Assembly (NCBI GenBank): GCA_949710005.1
Contig: OX453279.1
Location: 13,628,578-13,692,577 of the forward strand
Length of the DNA stretch: 64,000 nt
Direction: 5' to 3'
DNA from: Ricordea florida
Taxonomy: Eukaryota > Cnidaria > Anthozoa > Corallimorpharia > Ricordeidae
Shown: positions 24,806 to 39,403 of the stretch, piece by piece
Layout: each line of letters opens with the position of its first letter
Position numbering within the stretch: position 1 is the stretch's first letter
Notes under the pieces: generated by a model
Told to the model about the DNA's origin: nothing
The model's database searches: none
What the model saw: only the letters and a program-made list of their open reading frames with translations
Translations under genes and position numbers: made by a program

Positions 24806-27800
24806 TAACTAGATAAACTTATCGGGCAATCAGAAGAGTAGATAGGCTCATTACGCAAATACATAGGGTAATTAGTTAAATAGATAAACCAACTACGGAA
24901 ATATATAGTTTAATCAGGGAAATAGTTGAGACTCAGGTACATAATGGGGCGATTCAGGTAAACACATCATGATATTGGGTAAATAGATAGGGTAATTAGA
25001 CAAGGACATAGGCTAATTAATTAACTAGATAGCTAATTACATAAATATATAATCTAATCACTTAAAAAGATAGGCTTAACAGTTATATAAATAGGCCAAT
25101 CAGACAAACCCAACAGACAAATAAATAGGTACATAGGCTAATCAGTAAATACATAGTTTTATCTAATAAGCATATATCCTAATATAGTACATACATAGGC
25201 TAACTAGATAAACTTATCGGACAATCAGGTAAATAGATAGGCTAATTAGGCAAAGACATAGGTTAATTAGATAAAAAAGATAAACTAGTTAGATAAATAT
25301 ATAATGTAATCACGTAAATAGATAGGCTGAAAAGGTACATAAATAGGTCAATCAGATAAACCCAACAGCCAAATAAATAGTTACATAGGCTAATAAGGTA
25401 AATACATAGTTTAATCAAATAGGCATATATGCTAATATAGTACATACATAGGCTATTTAGATAAACTTTTCGGGCAATCAGAAGAGTAGATAGGCTAATT
25501 ACGCAAACACATAGGCTAATTAAATAGATAGATAAAGTAATTAGGGAAATATATAGTTTAATCAGGTAAATATTTAGGACTGTCAGGTATATAATGGGGC
25601 CATTCAGGTTAACACATCAGGATATCAAGTAAACAGATAGGGTAATTAGACAAGTACATAGGCAAATTAATTAACTAGATAGCTAATTAGATAAATATAT
25701 AATGTGATCACTTAAAGAAATAGGCTTAACAGGTATATAAATGGGCCAATCAGATAAACCCAACAAATAGATAGGTACATAGGCTATTCAGGTAAATACA
25801 TAGACTAATTAAATAAGCATATATTCTGATCAAGTACATACATAGGTTAATCAAGTGAGCCCACCAGGTAGTCAGGTAATTAAATGGCCTAATTAGCAAA
25901 TCCGTTGACTATTTAAATAATTAGATAAACTAATTACGTTAATTTATAGGCTAATCAGGCAAATACCGGTCTTATTCTAGGTAAATACATAAGCCAATCA
26001 AGTAGATAAATAGGTTAATCATTTAAACCTATCAGCCAATCAGGTAGATGGATAGACTAATGATTCAAATACAATTACTGAATAGAGAAAAACTAACAGG
26101 TAAATTTTTATCCTCATTAGGTAAATAGATAGGCTAATCAGACATATAAATATGCCAATCAGGCAGATCCATCAGCAAATTGGGTAGATACATCGGCTAA
26201 TTAGGTAAATACATAGACTAATCAAATAAGCAAATATGCTAATTAAGTGCAATTGTAGGTTAAACAAGTACAGTTAGCAGGCATTCAAGTAAATAGGTAG
26301 GCTAATTAGGCAAATATTAGATAGATAGATAAACTAATTAAGAAAATATACAGGCTAATCCGGTAGACAAATAGGCCAATCAGGTTAAACCAACAGCCAA
26401 ATAGGTAGATAAATAAAGTAAACAGGTAAACACATACACTACTCAAGTACAGACATAGGTTAATCATGTAAAGTTTTCAGGCAATCAGGTTAATAGATAG
26501 GCTAATTACGCAAAGAGATAAGGTAATAAGAAAAATAGATAAACTGATTAGGTAAATATATGCAGTAATAAAATAAGCATACATGCCAATCAAGCAGATA
26601 GATAGTTTAATTAGGTAAAGTTATTATGCAATCAGATAAATAGATAGGCCAATAAGTAAAATACATAGGCTAATTAGATAGATAGATAAAGTAATTAGAT
26701 CAATATATAATCTAATCAGTTAAATAGATTGATTAAGCAGGTATATATAAATAGGCCAATCAGATAAACCCAACAGTCGAATAATTAGGTACATAGGCTA
26801 ATCAGGTAAATACATAGTTTAATCAAATAAGCATATATGCTAATATAGTACATACATAGGCTAAATAGATAAACTCATCGGGCAATCAGAAGAATAGATA
26901 GACTAATTACGCAAATACATAGGCTAATTAGAGGAATAGATAAAGTAATTAGGGAAATATATAGTTTAATGATGTAAATAGTTGGGACTCTCAGGTATAT
27001 AATGGGGCTATTTAGGCAAACACATCACGATATAAGGTAAATACATAGGTTAATTAGACAAAGACATAGGCTAATTAATTAACTAGATAGCTAATTACGT
27101 ATAAATATATAATGTAATCACTTGAAAAGATAGGCTTAACAGGTATATAAACTGGCCAATCAGATAAACCCAACAGCTAAATAAGTAGACGCATAAGCTA
27201 AACAGGTAAATACATACACTAATGAAATAAGAATATATCCTACTCAAGTACATACATAGGTTAATCAGGGAATATGGTAAATAGATAGGCCAATTTAGAC
27301 AGATCATAGTCTAATTAGATAAAAAGATAAACTAATTAGGTAAATATATAGTGTAATCAGGTAAATAGTTAGGCTAATAGGGAATATAAATGGGCCAATA
27401 AGGTAAACCAATCAGGCAATCAGCTAAATAAATAGGCTAATTAGGCAAGGACAGAGGCTAATCAGATGAATAGAGAAACTAATTAGGAAAATATATAGTC
27501 TAATCAGGTAAATAGATAGGTTCAACCTGTCTGTAACTAGGCCAATCAGGTAAACAAGACAGCCAAATATGAAAATAGATAGGCTAATCAAGTAAATACA
27601 TAGACTGATCAAATAAGGATATATGCAAATTAAATAGATACATATGTTGATTAGGTAAAGTTATCAGGCAATCAGATAAATAGATACGCCAATTCGGCAA
27701 ATACATAGGCTAATCAATTAAATAGATGAACTAATTTGGTTAAAATATAGGCTAATCAGGTAAATAGATAGGCTAGTTAGGCAAAGACATAAGCTAGTTA

Positions 27801-30800
27801 CATATATAGGTAAATTGATTAGGAACGTTTATAGTCTAATCAGGTGAATAGTTAGGCTAAAAAGGTATATAAATAGGGATATCAGGTAAACCCATCAACC
27901 AAATAGGTAGATACATAGGCCAATCAATCAGGTGAATACATACACTAATTAACTAAGCATATATGCTAATTAAGTACAAACATAGCTTAATACGGTAAAG
28001 TTATTAGGGAATCAGGTAAGTAGATAGAACAATTAGGCAAATACATAGGGTAATTAGATAAATAGATAAACTAATTAGGTAAATACATAGGCTTATCAAG
28101 TAAATAGAAAAGCCAATAGGCAAATGTATACGCTACTCAGATAAAAAGATAAACTTATTATTTATCTATATAGGCTTATCAGGTAGATAGATAGGGTAAT
28201 CAGATATATAAATAGGCTACTTAGGAAAAGCTAACAGGCAATCAGCTAAATAGATAGGCTAATTAGGGAAAGAGATAAGGTAATCAGAGAAATAGATGAA
28301 CTAATTAGGTTAATATATACAGTAATTAAATAAGCATATATGCTAATCAAGTAGATACATAGGTTAATTAGGTAAAGTTATTATGGAATCAGATAAATAG
28401 ATAGGCTAATTAATAAAATACATAGGCTAATGAGATAGATAGATAAAGTAATTAGATCAATATATAATCTAATCAGTTAAGGGAATCAGGTAATCCTATC
28501 TTCTAATAATGTAAATACAAGGGCAAACTAGGTTAGCTCATCAGGCGAACAGCTAAATAAATAGGCTAATTAGGCAAATACATAGGCTAATCAAATATAT
28601 AGATAAACTAATTAGGAAAATATATAATTTAATCAGGTTAATAGGCTAGTTAGGTATATAAATGGGCCAATAAGGTAAGTCCATGAGGCAATCAGGTAAA
28701 TAGATAGGCTAATTAGGCATAGGCTAATAAGACACAGGCTAATTAGATAAATAGATAAACTAATTAGATAAATATTTTAAGTAAACAGGTCTATATATAG
28801 GCCAATCAGATAAACCCAACAGTCAAATAAATAGGTACATAGGCTAATCATGAAGATACATAGTTTAATCAAACAAGCATATATGCTAATTAAGTACATA
28901 CATAGGCTAACTAGATAAACTCATCTGGCAATCAGATACATGGATAGACTAATGATTCAAATACAATTACTAAATAGATAAATAGAAAAAGTACCTTGTA
29001 AATTTTTTTGCTTATTAGGTAAATAGATAGGCTAATCAGATATATAAATAGGCCAATCAGGCAGATCCATCAACCAATTGGGTAGATACATCGGCTAATC
29101 AGGTAAATACATAGACTAATCAAATAAGCAAATATTCTTATTAAGTGCAATTATAGTTTAATCAGGTACAGTTATCAGGCATTTAGGTAAATAGATAGGC
29201 CAATTAGGCAAATATTAGATGGATAGATAAAGTAATTAACAAAATATACAGGCTAATCAGCTATACAAATAGGCCAATCAGGTTAAACCAACAGCCAAAT
29301 AGGTAGATAAATAAAGTAAACAGGTAAACACATACACTACTCAAGTACATACATAGGTTAATCAGGTAAAGTTATCAGGCAATCAGGTAAATAGATAGGC
29401 CAATTAAGCAAATATATAGGCTATTCAGATAAATGGATAAAGTAAATAGGAAAATATTTAGGCTAATCAGATGAACAGATAGGCTAATCGGATATATAAA
29501 AAGGCTAATTAGGTAAACCCATCAGGCAATCAGGTAAATAGATATGAGTTGTTAGGCAAATACATAGGCTAACCAGATAAATAGATAATATAGTTAGGAA
29601 AATATGTAGTCTAATCAGGTAAATAGTTAGGCTAAAGTGGTATATAAATAGGCCAGTCAGGTAAAGCCAACAGCCAAAACGGTTATTTTATAGCCTAGTG
29701 AGGTAAATACATAGACTGTTCAAAGAAGGATATATGCAAATCGAGTAGATACATATGTTAATTAGGTAAGGTTATCAGGCAATCAGGTAAGTACATACGC
29801 CCATTCAGCCAATACATAGGCTAATCGGATAAAAAGATAAACAAATTAGGTAAATATGGTAAACAGGTTAACAGATAGGCTAGTTTGGCATAGACATAGG
29901 TTATTTAGATAAATAGATAAACTAACTAGATAAATATATAATCTAATCAGGTAAATAGATAGGCTTCACAGGTATATAAGTAGGCCAATCAGGTAAACCG
30001 AACAGCCAAATAGAGAGATACATAGTCTAATCAGGAAAATACATAGACTAATTAAATATGCTCATATGCTAATCAAGTACTTACATAAGTTAATAAGGTA
30101 AATTTATCAGGCATTCAGGTAAGTAGATAGGCCAATAAGACAAATACATAGGCTAATCAAATATATAAATAGGCGATTTAAATAAAACCCATCAGGCAAT
30201 TAGGTAAGTAGATTGGCAGGTTAAGCCAAGATATAGGCTAATTAGATATATAGGTAAACTAAATAGGAACGTATGTAGTCTAATCGAGTGAATAACCGAG
30301 CTAAACAGGTATTTAAATAGGCCAATCACATAAATGCAACAGCCAAATAGGTAGATACACAGGATTATTAGGAAAATACATAGACTAATCAAATAAGCAC
30401 ATATGCTAATCAAGTACAAACATAGGTTAATCAGAAAAAGTTATTAGGCAACCAGGTAAACAGATAGAAAATTTATGCAAATACATAGGGTAGTCAGATA
30501 AATAGATACCTAATTAGGTAAATATATAGGCAATCAGCTAGATAGACAGCCTTGTTACATAGGCTAATGATATAAATAGATAAGCTACTGAAATAAATAT
30601 ATAATCTAATCAGGTGAATAGTTAGTCTAAACAGATATATAAATAGGGCAATCAGGTAAAATAGATCGGCCAATCATTCACATACATCGGCCAAGCAGGA
30701 AAATTTTAGAGTATTAATGAGTGGACAGGTTGATCAGGTAAGTACAGAGGAACATGACATTACTATATACAATATTCAGGTAAAATACAAGGGCTTATTA

Positions 30801-32820
30801 GGTCGATACATAGGCTAATAAGGTCAATATATAGGCTAATCAGGTAAGCATACCCTCTGATCAAGTAAAAACATAGGCTAATCAGGTAAAGACATCTTCT
30901 AATTAATGCCATCATAGGCCAGATAGTTAAATCCAGCACTCGATCAGGTAAATAGATAGGCTAATTAGCCAAATACATAGGCTAATCAGATAAATAGATG
31001 AACTAATTAGGTAAATAGATTGGCTAACCAGGCAAATAGGTCAGCTTATCAGGTAAATAAATAGGCTAACCAGGTTAAATACATAGGCATATCACGTAAA
31101 TCCATCAGCCAATCAAGTAGATACATAGGCTAGTCAGGTAAGTACATTGCCTAATCAGCTACATATATAGGCCAATCAGGCTTATCCATCATCCGATCAG
31201 GTGGATACATAGGCTAGTCAGCTTAAATCATCTGGCAAGCAGGAAAATAGATCGGCCAATCATTCAAATGCATCAGTCAAGCAGCAACATTTTAGAGTAT
31301 TAGTGAGTGGACATGTTAATCAGGTAAGTACAGAGAAACATCATGTTACTATATACAATACAAAGACTTATCAGCTCAATACATAGGCTAATCAGGTAAG
31401 CATATTTTCTGATCAAGTAAAAACATAGGCTAATCAGGTAAACACATCTGCTATTCAATGCCATCATAAGCCAGTCAGGGAAATCCAGCAGGCAATAAGG
31501 TAAATAGATAGGCTAACTAGCCAAATACGTAGGCTAATCAGATAAATAGATGAACTAATTAGGTAAATATATATGTTAATCAGGTAAATAGATAGGCTAA
31601 TCAAGTATATCAATAGGCCAATCAGCTACATCCATAAGCCAATCAGGTAGATACGTAGGCTAATCAGGTAAGCATATCTGCTAATCATGTAAAATAAATA
31701 GGCTAACGAGGTAACCACATCAGGAAATCAGGTAAATAGACAGGCTAATAAAGCAAATACATAGTCTTATCAGATATATAGATAAACTAATTAGAAAAAT
31801 ATATAATGTGTTTAGGTAAATAGATGGGCTAGACATGTATATAAGTGGGCCAATCAGATAAACCCAACAGCCAAATAGATAGGTACATAGGCTAATAGGT
31901 AAATACATAGTTTAATCAAATAAGGATATATGCTAATCAAGTACATACATAGGCTAACTAGATAAAGTCATCGGGCAATTAGGAGAATAGATAGGGAAAT
32001 TACGCAAATACATAGGCTGATTAGTTAAATAGATAAACTAATTAGAGAAATATATAGTCTAATCAATTACACAGTTAGGACTCTCGGGTATATAATAGAG
32101 CTATTCAGGTAGATAGATAGGGTAATTAATAATAAATTGGGTAACTAGATAGGGTAAATAGATAGGGTAATTGGTTAAAGACATAGGCTAATTAAATAAC
32201 TAGATAGACATAGGCTAATTAAATAACTAGATAGCAAATTAGATAAATATGTAATCTAATTATTTAAGAAGATAGGCTAAATAAGTATAGAAATGGGCCA
32301 ATTAGATAAACCCAACAGCCAAATAGGTAGATGCATAAGCTTAAAAGGTAAATAGATATCTAAAGAAGTTAGAATACATCCTACTCAAGTGCAAACATAG
32401 GTTAATCAGGTAAAGTTATCAGGCATTCATGTAAATAAATAGGCCAATTAGATAAATGTATAGGCTATGTAGTTAAATAGATAAAGTAATTAGGTAAATA
32501 TATAGGCTAGTCAGGTGAACCGAGAGGCTAATAAGATATATAAGTAGGCTAATTGGGTAAACCCCTCATTCAGTCAGATAAGATAGGCCTATAAGGTAAA
32601 TACATAGGCTAATGAGGTAAATCCATGGGCCAATCAGGTAAATACATAAGCTAACTATGTCAAGACATAGATTTATTATGTAAACACATCTAATAATAAG
32701 GAAAATACATACACAATTTAGTTAAATCTATAAGCAAATCAAGTAAATACATAGGCTTATCTGATAAATCAGTTGGCAAATCAGGTTAACACATCTTTTA
32801 ATCAAGAAAATTCAAAAATC
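24806..32820. repeat. AT-rich minisatellite array, second block
   Basis: This continues the array seen at 1-1043 with the same monomer and the same higher-order phrases. No gene or RNA is seen in the 8 kb. The order of variants from 24806 to about 29890 parallels 49020-53591, and 29950-32510 parallels 61436-64000. This includes odd local markers such as taccctctgatcaag, so these are paralogous segments and not just random array drift. Confidence 0.9.
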
Positions 32821-33900
32821 TTGTTTCCAGAAGCCTTGTTTTTTTAGAGAGACTATCATATTGTTAGTTTGCGATGTTATATACTGCAAATGACCTTATT
32901 TACATTGAATACTTCTACGAAACGTTGTTTTCAGTGTAATGTTACAGAAATAAAAAGCTGCTGAAGAAATCGTAAAGAGTACGCATTTCCGTGCAGCCCA
33001 ATAACGTAGCTGCTATTTGTTGTGTATGCAACTCGCTACTTGTTTCCAAACATAGGGTGACATTCTATGGCTTTTGTGGAAAGTCTTTTACATTGCTAGT
33101 TTCTGATGGCTTAAACTGCGAATGACATTATTTGCATTGAGCACTTTTCAGAAACCATGTCGCAGAAATAAAATGTTGCAGAACAAATCGTTAATGGGAC
33201 GCATTTCGGTGGAGCGCAATACTGCAGCTGCTATTTGTTGTGTGTGCAACATGTTACTTCACAAAAAGTGACATTCTACCACTTTTCTAGAAAGACTATT
33301 ACATTGTTAGTTTCTGATATTTTATACTGCACATGACATTATTTAATTTGACATTTCTTATAAACCCTGTTTTCAGTTAAGTATCAAAGAAATAAAGTGT
33401 TGTTAGAAATATCGTAAAGGGGACGCATTTCCGCGCGGCGAAATAATGTAGCTGCCATGTTTTGTGTGTGCAACTTTCTATTTCTGTATTCAAATAAATG
33501 GTGACATTCTATGGCTTTTGTAGTAAATCTATCTGATTATTTGTAAAAAAAGCTTATCAGATTGTTGGTTTTTGAAGGCTTAAACGGCAACTGACATTAT
33601 TTGCATTGAAAGGTTTTAAAAAACCATGTTTTCACTAAAATATCGCAAAAAATTGTCGCAGTACAAATCGTTAAGGAAACGAGTTTCGGTGGAGCGCAAT
33701 AAGGCAGCTGCTATTTGTTGTGTGTGCTGCATGTTACTTCTGTTTCCACACAAAGGGTGACATTCTACCACTTTACTAGAAAGTGTCTTACATTCTTAGT
33801 TTACGATATTTTATACTGCAAATGACATTATTTAATTTGATATTTCTTAGACACCTTGTTTTCAGTTAAGTATCACAGAAAAAAAATGTTGCTGGATATT
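32821..33900 (-). repeat. ~233-bp satellite, inverted arm
   Basis: About four to five diverged units are marked by cattgttagtttctga, ctatttgttgtgtgtgcaac and gtgacattcta at 210-250 base spacing. They are in the reverse orientation to the units after 33905. No coding potential. Confidence 0.85.
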
Positions 33901-36900
33901 AACTAATTGGCAGTAAAAACCTACCAAAATTGACATTGATACACTTTCTAGAAAAGTCATAGAATGTAACTCTTTGTGTAGAAACAGAAGTAGCAAATTG
34001 TGCACACAACAAATAGCAGCTAGGTTATTGCGCTACGCAGAAATGCGTCCCCTTTACCATTTTTCCAACAAAATTTTATTTCTGTTATAATAAACTGAAA
34101 ACAAGGGTTCCAAGTAGTGTACAATGCAAATAACGTCATTCGAGTATAAGCCATCGAAAACCAGCAATGTCAAAGGTTTTATACAAAAGTAATATAATGT
34201 CACTCTTTGTAGAAACAAAAGTAGCAGGTTTAGTACACAGCAAATAATAACGTAATTTCATTGCATAAAAATACAAGTCCTTTAAGATTTGTCCTGAAAC
34301 ATTGTATTTCTGTGATATTAAACTGTAAACAAGGTTTGTGAGAAGTGCTCAATGCAAATAATGAGTATTGGAATAACAGCTTTTGTGAGGAAAGAGAAGT
34401 AACAAGTTGGAAACACAGCAAGGCTGTACGAAAAAACGCCCCCTTAACGATTTAACCTGCAACATTTTATTTCTTCGATACTAAGCAAAAACGATGGTAC
34501 CCGAAAAGTGCCCAATGCAAACAATGTCACTTAGAGTCTTAACAAACCAAAACCAACAATGTAAAACACTGTCTAAAATGTCATATAATGTAACCTTTCG
34601 TGTGGAAACAAAAGTAACAAGTTGCACACACAACAAATAGCAGTCACTTAATTGCACTGCACGAAAATGCGTCTCGTCACGATTGAACCTGCAACATTTA
34701 ATTGCTGTGATATTAAGTTTAAAACATAGTTTATAAGAAGTGCCCAATGCAAACAATGTAAATTAGAGTTTGAACAATCCCAAACCAAAAATGCAAAAGA
34801 CTCTCCAAAAAAGTCATATAATGTCACCCTTTGTGTGGAAACAGAAGTAAGAAATTGCACACAAAACAAATAGCACTCACGTTATTACGCTGCACGGAAA
34901 CGCCTCCTCGTCACAATTTGTCCTGCAACATTTTATTGCTGTGATATTACGCTAAAACGATGGTTTCTGATAAGTGCCCAATGCAAACAATGTCGTTCAA
35001 AGTTGTAACAATTAAAAATCAACAATCCAAAAGACTTTCTACAAAAGTCATATAAGGTCATCCTTTGTGTGGAAACAAAACAAGTTGCGCACACAACAAA
35101 TTGCACTCAGGTTATTGCCTCGCACGGAAAAACCTCCCCGTCACGATTTAACCTGCAATGTTTTGTTTGTGTGATACTAAGCTAAATAGATTATTTTCGA
35201 AAGGTGCCCAATGCAAACAATGTCATTAAGAGTTTTAACAATCCGAAACCAACAATGTAAAAGACTTTCTTCAAAAGTCCGAGTATGTCAACCTTTGCTG
35301 TGGAAACAGAAGCAACAAGTTGCACACACGACCAATAGCAGCTACGTTATTGCGCTTCACAGAAACGCGTCACTGTCACAATTTGTCCTGCAACATTTTA
35401 TAGCTGTGATATTAAGCTAAAACCATGGTTTCTGATAACTGCTTAATGCAAACAATGTCATTCACAGTTGTAAAAATTAAAAATCAACAATGGAAAAGAC
35501 TTTCTACAAAATTCATATATGTCACCATTTGTATGGAAAAAGAAGAAACAAGTTGCACACACAACAAATAGCAGTTATATGATAGGGCTGTCGCGAAATC
35601 GTCCCCTTAACGATTTGTCCTGCAACATTTTCATTATTTCTGTAATATTTCTCTGAAAACATGGTTTCTGAAAAGTGTCCAATGCGACTATGGTTATTTG
35701 GAGTTTCAATTATCCCAACCCATGCAAGTAAGGTTATTTGGAGTTTCAAATATTGTGAAAGACTTCCAACAAAACTGATAAAATATCACCGTTTGTGTGA
35801 AAACAGAAGTAACAAGTTGCACACACCGCCAATAGCAGCTACGTTATTGCGCTGCACGAAAATGCGTCCCGTCACGATTTGTCCTGCAAAATTTAATTGC
35901 TGTGATATTGAGCTGAAAACATGGTTCATAGGAAGTGCCCAATGCAAATGATGTAAAAAGGAGCTTAAGCCATCCAAAATTAATAGTGTAAATGACTTTC
36001 TACAAAAGTCATAGATTGTCAGCCTTTGTCTTGGAAAGAAAAGTAACAAGTCGCACTCTCGACCAAGAATAGCTAAGCTTTGGCGCTGCAAGAAAATGAA
36101 TCCAGCCATTTGAAATTAATTAAGCTAGAAAAATTGTTTGTGTAAAGTGCCCAATGCAAATAATGTGATTTGGAGTTTGAGCCATCCAGAACCAAAAATG
36201 TAAAAGACTTTCTACAAAAGTCATAGAATGTCAATCTTTGTGCGGAAACAGAAGTAACCAGTTGCACGCACAACAAATAGCAGTTATATGATAGGGCTGT
36301 CGCGAAACTGTGTCCTTTACGACATGTCCTGCAACATTTTATTTGTATGATATTTATCTGAAAACATGGTTTCTGAAAAGTGCAGAATTTAAATAATGAC
36401 ATTTCCAGTTTCAACTATCCAAAACTTACAATATTAAAGACTTTCTACAAAAATCATAGCATGTCACACTTTGTGTGAAAACAGAAGTAGCACGCACAGC
36501 AAGTAGCAGCTACGTTATTGCGATGAACTGATTTTGTCCACTTTTGCGATTTGTCCTGAAACATTATATTTCTGTAACATTACACTAAAAGCAAAGTTTC
36601 TGTGGTGCTTAATGCGAAAGCTGATATTCGCAGCTTTAAATCATGGAAAACCAACAATGAGGTAAATTTACTAGAAAAGTCATAGAATGTCACCATTTGT
36701 GTGAAAACAGAAGTAGGATGTTTCGAAGACCATCAAACAGCAACTATGTTATTGCTCGCTATAAAAATGCTACTACTTACAATTTGTCCTGCAACATTTC
36801 ATTTATATAATATTTCATTGAAAACAAGATTTCTGAAAAGCAATGTCCTTCGCAATCCAAACCATCTAAAACCAGCAATGTGATAGTCTTTCTACAAAAG

Positions 36901-36960
36901 TCATAGAATGTTACCCTCTGTGTGGAAACAGAAGTAGGAAGTTGAACGTACAATTTAAAT
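33901..36960 (+). repeat. ~233-bp satellite, direct arm
   Basis: Tandem units recur every 231-235 bases around aaaccaacaatgtaaaagac, gtgtggaaacagaagtaac and gtcacgatttgtcctgcaac (for example at about 34548, 34780, 35015, 35246 and 35480). No gene. It is closely paralogous to 42715-45726 in its later part. Confidence 0.88.
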
Positions 36961-37317
36961 AACGTAGTGATGTGGTTGCCTCATAGCTCTCTCTCTATGT
37001 CCTAGCCTCTTAGTTTAGAAGTAAACTGCAGGGTGCGTGCGAAAATAAATGACTAAATATAGAAACGTACTGAGCCTAAACTGGAACAACAGTTGAAAGC
37101 AACTGAGATACACACAACTGGTGAAACACTAAAACAAACGGACACCTGTAAAGTAAATGGATAAGGATCAATGCGTTCTAAGTCCCAGTTGGCGGAGAAG
37201 AACGACAGCAGTAGATAAACTTGGTGCATCAGAAAGAACCGAGCAGTCAGGAGAAGAGGCTGGAGAGCAGGGTGGTGGGACAATGGCTAGAAGTAATGGG
37301 TGGAAGCCCCTGGGAAA
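36961..37317. repeat. Duplicated single-copy-like segment, copy 1
   Basis: The sequence from aacgtagtgatgtggttgcc through ggtggaagcccctggg is repeated almost unchanged at 45727-46093. No convincing gene: small reading frames differ between the copies. Confidence 0.75.
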
Positions 37318-37589
37318 ATGTATTTTCAATTGGCATGGAAGGTATTCAGCGTCTATTGTTCTCAACAATGTTTATCTGTAGACAGGGAACACAAGGTGTT
37401 CCCAAAGGGATTGACTATTGTTCAGCTAGTCTACTTAAGAGTAGGTGAGTAATATTCAAGTTCTCTCTCTCTCGCAAGTAGCTCACGAGTTTAATCCTAC
37501 GACGCTAGTTGAAATGCCCGCCCGCCCACCCTATCCCAGACTAACAATCAGTAATTCAGTGAGTGTGTTGGTATTAAACTGTTGAGCAT

Positions 37590-37700
37590 TTATTCGTCAA
37601 AGGCCGTGCAGAGTACGGTCAACGCTGCTATAAATGCTACAAGCTGGGCCACTGTGCCAGAGAATGCAGAAGTTGTGGAAAATTATCCAGGAGGAGAGTT
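37590..37700 (+). pseudogene. DIRS-like gag zinc knuckle fragment
   Basis: A short open stretch encodes CYKCYKLGHCARECRSC, a C-x2-C-x4-H-x4-C knuckle with an extra Cys pair, followed by an arginine-rich run. It is a remnant of a nucleic-acid-binding gag region. No complete frame remains. Confidence 0.55.
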
Positions 37701-37899
37701 CTATGTCAGAAGAATAGGAGGAGGAGGAGGACAGCCAACGAACAGCAGTACACTTAAATAACAATACGGATGTTCTTGTAAACGACCTTGTCGAGGTAAA
37801 TGGACATTACGAGTTCTCTGACTGTTATAATACTAGTTAAGTAAAGGGTAGGCTAGGAAAGAATATTCAATTTTGAAGGCACAGGTGCTTCTAAAATTC

Positions 37900-38626
37900 A
37901 TTCGACATTATTCGCAAGGGGTATAAACTCCCCTTTGTACGTCTGCCGCATTCTAAAATACTACCAAATAACACTGAGGGCAGCTGTAGAACACAAGGAT
38001 TTTGCGGAAGAAGCGCTGCTAGAGCTTATAAAGACTGATCGTGTTTGGGAGGTGGAGTAGCCAACAGTGGTAAACCCCCTTTTAGTTCCAGTTCAGTCTA
38101 GAGGTCAGAAAAAGTTCGATAGTTTGTGTTTACAGTATTACCTTTTGGGGTCGTCGACAGCGCCATACATGTTCACAAAGTGAGTGCGGTCTCTCGAAAG
38201 TACTGGAGATTACAGGGAATTAAGGTAGCCATCTACTTGGATGACGGATTCATATTAGAGGGAGTTTACGCGAAAAGTAAAAACCTCGCAATGCATGTGA
38301 GACATGATCTTGATTTAGCGGGGTTCGTGACCAACGAGGAAAAAAGCGTATGGGAACCACAACAAATTATTACATTGGGTGGTTTATGTTGGAACGCCAT
38401 AGAGTGGTCAATTAGTGTTGCGCAAAACAGGGTAGAGAAAATACTCAAGCACATAGAAAGTACTGAGAGCAGAAATTATGTCATATCGGCAAGACATGTG
38501 GCGTCTCTCACGGGTAAAATCATAGCCACGGGGGCAGTGGTGGGTTATATCAGCAGAAAAATGACGAGACTGCTCTATGTCAATTGCCGCGTCCCAAGGT
38601 GGGGAGTCGGTCTTTTAGCTCGATGA
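37900..38626 (+). pseudogene. DIRS-like reverse transcriptase fragment
   Basis: The reading begins near 37900 with a segment resembling RKGYKLPFV and HKDFAEEALLELIKTDRVWEVE, and is interrupted by a TAG and a frameshift before 38126. Then LPFGVVDSA, the catalytic VAIYLDDGF and the later HVASLTGKIIATGAVVG follow. YLDDG with this downstream block is characteristic of DIRS/Ngaro-type RTs. It is dead by the breaks described. Confidence 0.75.
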
Positions 38627-38849
38627 ATATGCAAACAAGGAAATTCAGTTCTGGAAAGAGAATATATAGAGATCAAATATAAGATATTGTTTTTGCCACA
38701 GTAGGCCCAATTGCTTTGTGTCCTCAGAAGCAAACAGCACTGGCGGAAGCGGTCACACGATCTTGAACCAAGATTATATCTGTCACAATTTATGGACAGA
38801 GGAGGAGAGTCGTAAAAGCTCAACATGAAGGGAAGTGTATGCAAGTGAG

Positions 38850-39403
38850 TTTGCATTGAAATCAAGTAATGTGGCATTAGGTAATTCTCATGTGAAGTGG
38901 TTTACCGACAATCAGGCAGCGGCTAAAATAGTGGAAGTAGGGACCATGAAGCGAGAATTACATGCGATAACAATATGAATTTTAGAATCTGCATTGAACA
39001 AAAAATCCTTCTTGACATACAATGGGTACCACGAACGCAAGTGGAAAGAGCAGTTTTTCTCAGTAGGCTAATTGACATAGATGATTGGCAAATTACTTGC
39101 GCGTTACTCGAGCGTATAGAACCTCTGTGGGAGCCACGCTATATCGATTGTTTTGCAAACCTTTATAATTACAAGCTCAAAAGGTTCTTTTCAAGTTTAT
39201 GGACGCCAGGATGCGTTGGTATAGATTTTTGCGTTCAAAACGAGGGTAATGGAAACAGTCTGTTAGTTCCTCCAGTTTGTCTAATATCAAGAACGTTGCA
39301 TTACATGAGGCAGAAAAAAGCTGCTGGTACACTTATCGGGCCCTTGCTGGCCCTTATTGATCAGGTATCAGGCGTGTTGCATGGTAGACTATCGAGTGTT
39401 TAA
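38850..39403 (+). pseudogene. DIRS-like RNase H fragment
   Basis: The first part reads VKWFTDNQAAAKIV (acidic TDN motif). After a frameshift near 38975 comes LLDIQWVPRTQVERAVFLSR, then YIDCFANLYNYKLKRFFS and LVPPVCLI. These match the RNase H region that follows RT in DIRS-type elements. The segment ends in a stop at 39403 and no tyrosine recombinase follows before 39751. Confidence 0.7.

Noticed and set aside
24806-32820. CRISPR-like regular repeats
   Set aside because: The spacers are themselves diverged monomers, not unique sequences, and there are no cas genes. The DNA is eukaryotic.
34230-36414. Reading frames in the ~233-bp satellite
   Set aside because: They are short, shift between units and repeat in every copy without coding signs.
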